Shown: piece after piece, positions 6,433 through 8,182 of the stretch
How positions within the stretch are numbered: position 1 is the stretch's first letter
Layout: each line of letters begins with the position of its first letter
Assembly: GCA_027485535.1 (NCBI GenBank)
Contig: JAIXQV010000019.1
Location: forward strand, 1-8,182
DNA length: 8,182 nucleotides
Direction: 5' to 3'
Origin: Oxalobacteraceae bacterium
GTDB taxonomy: Bacteria; Pseudomonadota; Gammaproteobacteria; Burkholderiales; Burkholderiaceae_D
Translations under genes and position numbers: made by a program
The notes under the pieces: generated by a model
Databases searched by the model: none
What the model was told of the DNA's origin: nothing
The model's input: the letters and a program-made list of their open reading frames with translations, nothing else

Positions 6433-7857
6433 TTAGAAATTGAGCGCCCGCTTATCCACCGCCAGCGCGGCTTCTTTGGTCGCCTCTGATAGCGTGGGAT
6501 GTGCGTGGCAAATGCGGGCAATGTCCTCTGCCGAGGCACGAAACTCCATCGCCACCACGGCTTCGGCAATCAACTCGGAGGCCATCGGTCCGACGATATG
6601 TACGCCCAAAATTTCATCCGACTTCGCATCTGCAAGGAACTTCACCAAGCCCGAGGTGTCACCCAGCGCGCGAGCGCGACCATTTGCCATAAACGGAAAA
6701 CTACCCGCCTTGTAGGCAATGCCAGCCGCTTTTAGTTGCTGCTCTGTTTTACCCACCCAAGCGATCTCAGGCGAGGTGTAGATGACCCAAGGGATCGTGT
6801 CAAAGTTGACGTGGCCGTGTTGCCCGGCGATACGCTCGGCGACAGCAACGCCCTCTTCCTCTGCCTTATGCGCCAGCATCGGGCCGCGTACAACATCGCC
6901 CACCGCCCAGACATTCGGCAAATTCGTTTTGCAATGATCATCCACCACCACGAAGCCGCGCTCATCTAGCTTCAAACCAACGGCATCGGAATGGAGTCCA
7001 TCAGTATTCGGCACACGACCAATCGAGATAATCAGCTTATCCACCTCGAGCACGTGTGCCGCACCAGCAGCATTGGTGTAATCGACGCGTACGCCTTTTC
7101 CGGTTTTGATTTTGCCGATCTTCACCCCCAGCTCGATCGCCAGACCCTGCTTGACGAACAGCTTATGTGCTTCGCTGGCGACTGATTCATCCACCGCGCC
7201 GAGGAAGGTCGGCAGCGCCTCAAGGATGGTTACCTCGGCACCGAGTCGACGCCATACACTGCCCATCTCAAGACCAATGACACCCGCACCGATGACGCCT
7301 AGTTTTTTTGGCACATGATCGATTTCTAGCGCGCCCGTGTTCGACAAGATAAGCTGCTCATCGAATGGCAGATCAGGAAACGCGCGCGGATTCGAACCGG
7401 TAGCGACGACGATATGCTTACCGGTGACTGACTCGTTTGCGGGTGCTGATACCGCGATTTCATAAGCACCTGCATCCGCTTTGACGAACGACGCGCGTCC
7501 GTGCAAAAAAGTTACCTTGTTCTTTTTAAACAGGTACTGGATGCCGTCATTGTTTTGTTTGACGACGCCGTCCTTGCGCCCCAGCATCTGCGCAAGATTC
7601 AGCTTGACGCCCTTAACCTCGACACCATGCTCGGCAAGACCATGCTGCACATGCTCGAAATGCTCCGAGGATTGCAGCATCGCCTTAGAAGGAATACAGC
7701 CGACATTGGTGCAAGTACCGCCAAGCGCCGGGCCACCTTTGGCGTTTTGCCAGGCATCGATACAAGCAACCGTCAGACCCAGTTGGGCGGCGCGAATCGC
7801 AGCGATGTATCCACCCGGGCCGCCGCCAATCACGACCACATCAAAATGCTTTGCCAT
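6433..7857 (-). CDS. lpdA: Dihydrolipoamide dehydrogenase (E3) of the 2-oxoglutarate dehydrogenase complex
   Basis: E3 reoxidises the dihydrolipoyl groups of the E2 subunit using FAD and passes electrons to NAD+. The 474-residue protein is complete. It shows the FAD-binding GGGPGG (11-16), the redox-active disulfide GGTCTNVGC (Cys49 and Cys54), ATGSNPR (152-158), the NAD-binding GVIGAGVIGLEMGS (187-200), VWAVGDVVRGPMLAHKAEEEG (316-336) of the second FAD contact, and the catalytic His-Glu pair in HAHPTLSE (His453 and Glu458). It lacks the N-terminal lipoyl domain found in some pyruvate dehydrogenase E3 proteins of this lineage. That, and its place nine bases after the E2 gene, assign it to the 2-oxoglutarate complex. 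The ATG at 7855-7857 is preceded by a good Shine-Dalgarno, AAGGGG, about six bases upstream. The enzyme is cytoplasmic and probably shares an operon with the E2 gene and the upstream E1 gene expected outside the window. Confidence 0.97.
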   Translation of the reverse strand: MAKHFDVVVIGGGPGGYIAAIRAAQLGLTVACIDAWQNAKGGPALGGTCTNVGCIPSKAMLQSSEHFEHVQHGLAEHGVEVKGVKLNLAQMLGRKDGVVKQNNDGIQYLFKKNKVTFLHGRASFVKADAGAYEIAVSAPANESVTGKHIVVATGSNPRAFPDLPFDEQLILSNTGALEIDHVPKKLGVIGAGVIGLEMGSVWRRLGAEVTILEALPTFLGAVDESVASEAHKLFVKQGLAIELGVKIGKIKTGKGVRVDYTNAAGAAHVLEVDKLIISIGRVPNTDGLHSDAVGLKLDERGFVVVDDHCKTNLPNVWAVGDVVRGPMLAHKAEEEGVAVAERIAGQHGHVNFDTIPWVIYTSPEIAWVGKTEQQLKAAGIAYKAGSFPFMANGRARALGDTSGLVKFLADAKSDEILGVHIVGPMASELIAEAVVAMEFRASAEDIARICHAHPTLSEATKEAALAVDKRALNF

Positions 7858-7866
7858 GGCCGCCCC

Positions 7867-8182
7867 TTACAGATCGAGCAGCAGACGCGCTGGATCTTCC
7901 AGCGCCTCTTTCATCGCCACCAGGCCGAGTACCGCTTCGCGACCATCAATGATGCGGTGATCATATGAGAGCGCGAGGTAGTTCATCGGACGAATCACAA
8001 TCTGTCCGTCTTCAACCACTGCGCGTTCTTTGGTGGCATGTACACCGAGAATCGCTGACTGCGGCGGGTTGATGATCGGCGTGGAGAGCATCGAACCAAA
8101 GACACCACCATTCGAGATGGAGAAAGTGCCGCCGGAGAGTTCCTCCAGCGTGAGCTTGCCGTCCTTGGCCTTGGTACCGAAC
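7867..8182 (-). CDS. odhB: 2-oxoglutarate dehydrogenase E2 (dihydrolipoamide succinyltransferase), C-terminal part
   Basis: The visible 104 residues are the end of the acyltransferase catalytic domain; the N-terminal lipoyl domain, the peripheral-subunit-binding domain and the rest of the catalytic domain lie past the window edge. E2 transfers succinyl groups from lipoyl-lysine to CoA. Family motifs seen are GGTFSISNGGVFGS, STPIINPPQSAILGVH, and the active-site segment LSYDHRIIDGREAV, in which the His and Asp of HxxxDG are catalytic. The ending PARLLLDL followed by TAA is typical of SucB/OdhB proteins. The strong match in this end region and lpdA nine bases downstream support the 2-oxoglutarate rather than the pyruvate complex. 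The gene is also called sucB. Its reading frame is open to the window edge. Confidence 0.95.
   Translation of the reverse strand, partial: FGTKAKDGKLTLEELSGGTFSISNGGVFGSMLSTPIINPPQSAILGVHATKERAVVEDGQIVIRPMNYLALSYDHRIIDGREAVLGLVAMKEALEDPARLLLDL

Noticed and set aside
6429..6569. Upstream start for the lipoprotein, adding 47 residues
   Set aside because: The added part overlaps the end of lpdA in another frame, is rich in Trp, Arg and Pro, and would put the signal peptide in the middle of the protein.
7481..7968. Two plus-strand open frames of about 155 codons opposite lpdA and the odhB-lpdA junction
   Set aside because: Both are antisense to well-conserved coding sequence and their products resemble no protein I recognise.

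Overview
The window is a compact stretch of moderately GC-rich bacterial chromosome carrying ten genes, all on the minus strand. I see no RNA genes, mobile elements, CRISPR arrays or gene-free stretches. The largest gap between genes is 52 bases. Gene content and order suggest a betaproteobacterium, most likely Burkholderiales: 2-oxoglutarate dehydrogenase E2, a dihydrolipoamide dehydrogenase without a lipoyl domain, then zapE, and later surE-pcm-nlpD, which in many proteobacteria leads into rpoS. I cannot name the genus from sequence alone.

In transcription order (right to left), the window opens with the C-terminal end of odhB/sucB (E2, 7867-8182) and the complete lpdA (E3, 6433-7857), two parts of the 2-oxoglutarate dehydrogenase complex. 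A small predicted lipoprotein of unknown function follows (5940-6428), then zapE, an AFG1-type ATPase linked to FtsZ and cell division (4831-5943). Next are a predicted exported protein of unknown function (4291-4815) and a 67-residue DUF465/YdcH-like protein (4104-4307), whose reading frames overlap by 17 bases.

The left half holds a YoaA-type iron-sulfur DNA helicase of the DinG family (2104-4089), then surE (1314-2051), pcm (448-1317) and the beginning of an NlpD-like LysM lipoprotein (1-419), which is cut by the window edge. SurE, Pcm and NlpD form the classical stationary-phase/repair/envelope cluster.

The genes are packed tightly enough for one long transcription unit or several overlapping ones. 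There are two ATGA stop-start overlaps (lipoprotein/zapE and surE/pcm), one 17-base overlap, and several starts without a clear Shine-Dalgarno sequence, which suggests translational coupling. No terminator-like hairpin with a U-tract is apparent in any gap. Two genes (yoaA and the exported protein) appear to start with TTG.

I found no clear sign of a new defence, mobile or biosynthetic system; this is mainly conserved housekeeping sequence. The parts most worth a second look are the two uncharacterised envelope proteins beside zapE, the long disordered N-terminal extension of Pcm, and the unbroken packing from the TCA-cycle module into the surE-pcm-nlpD module.
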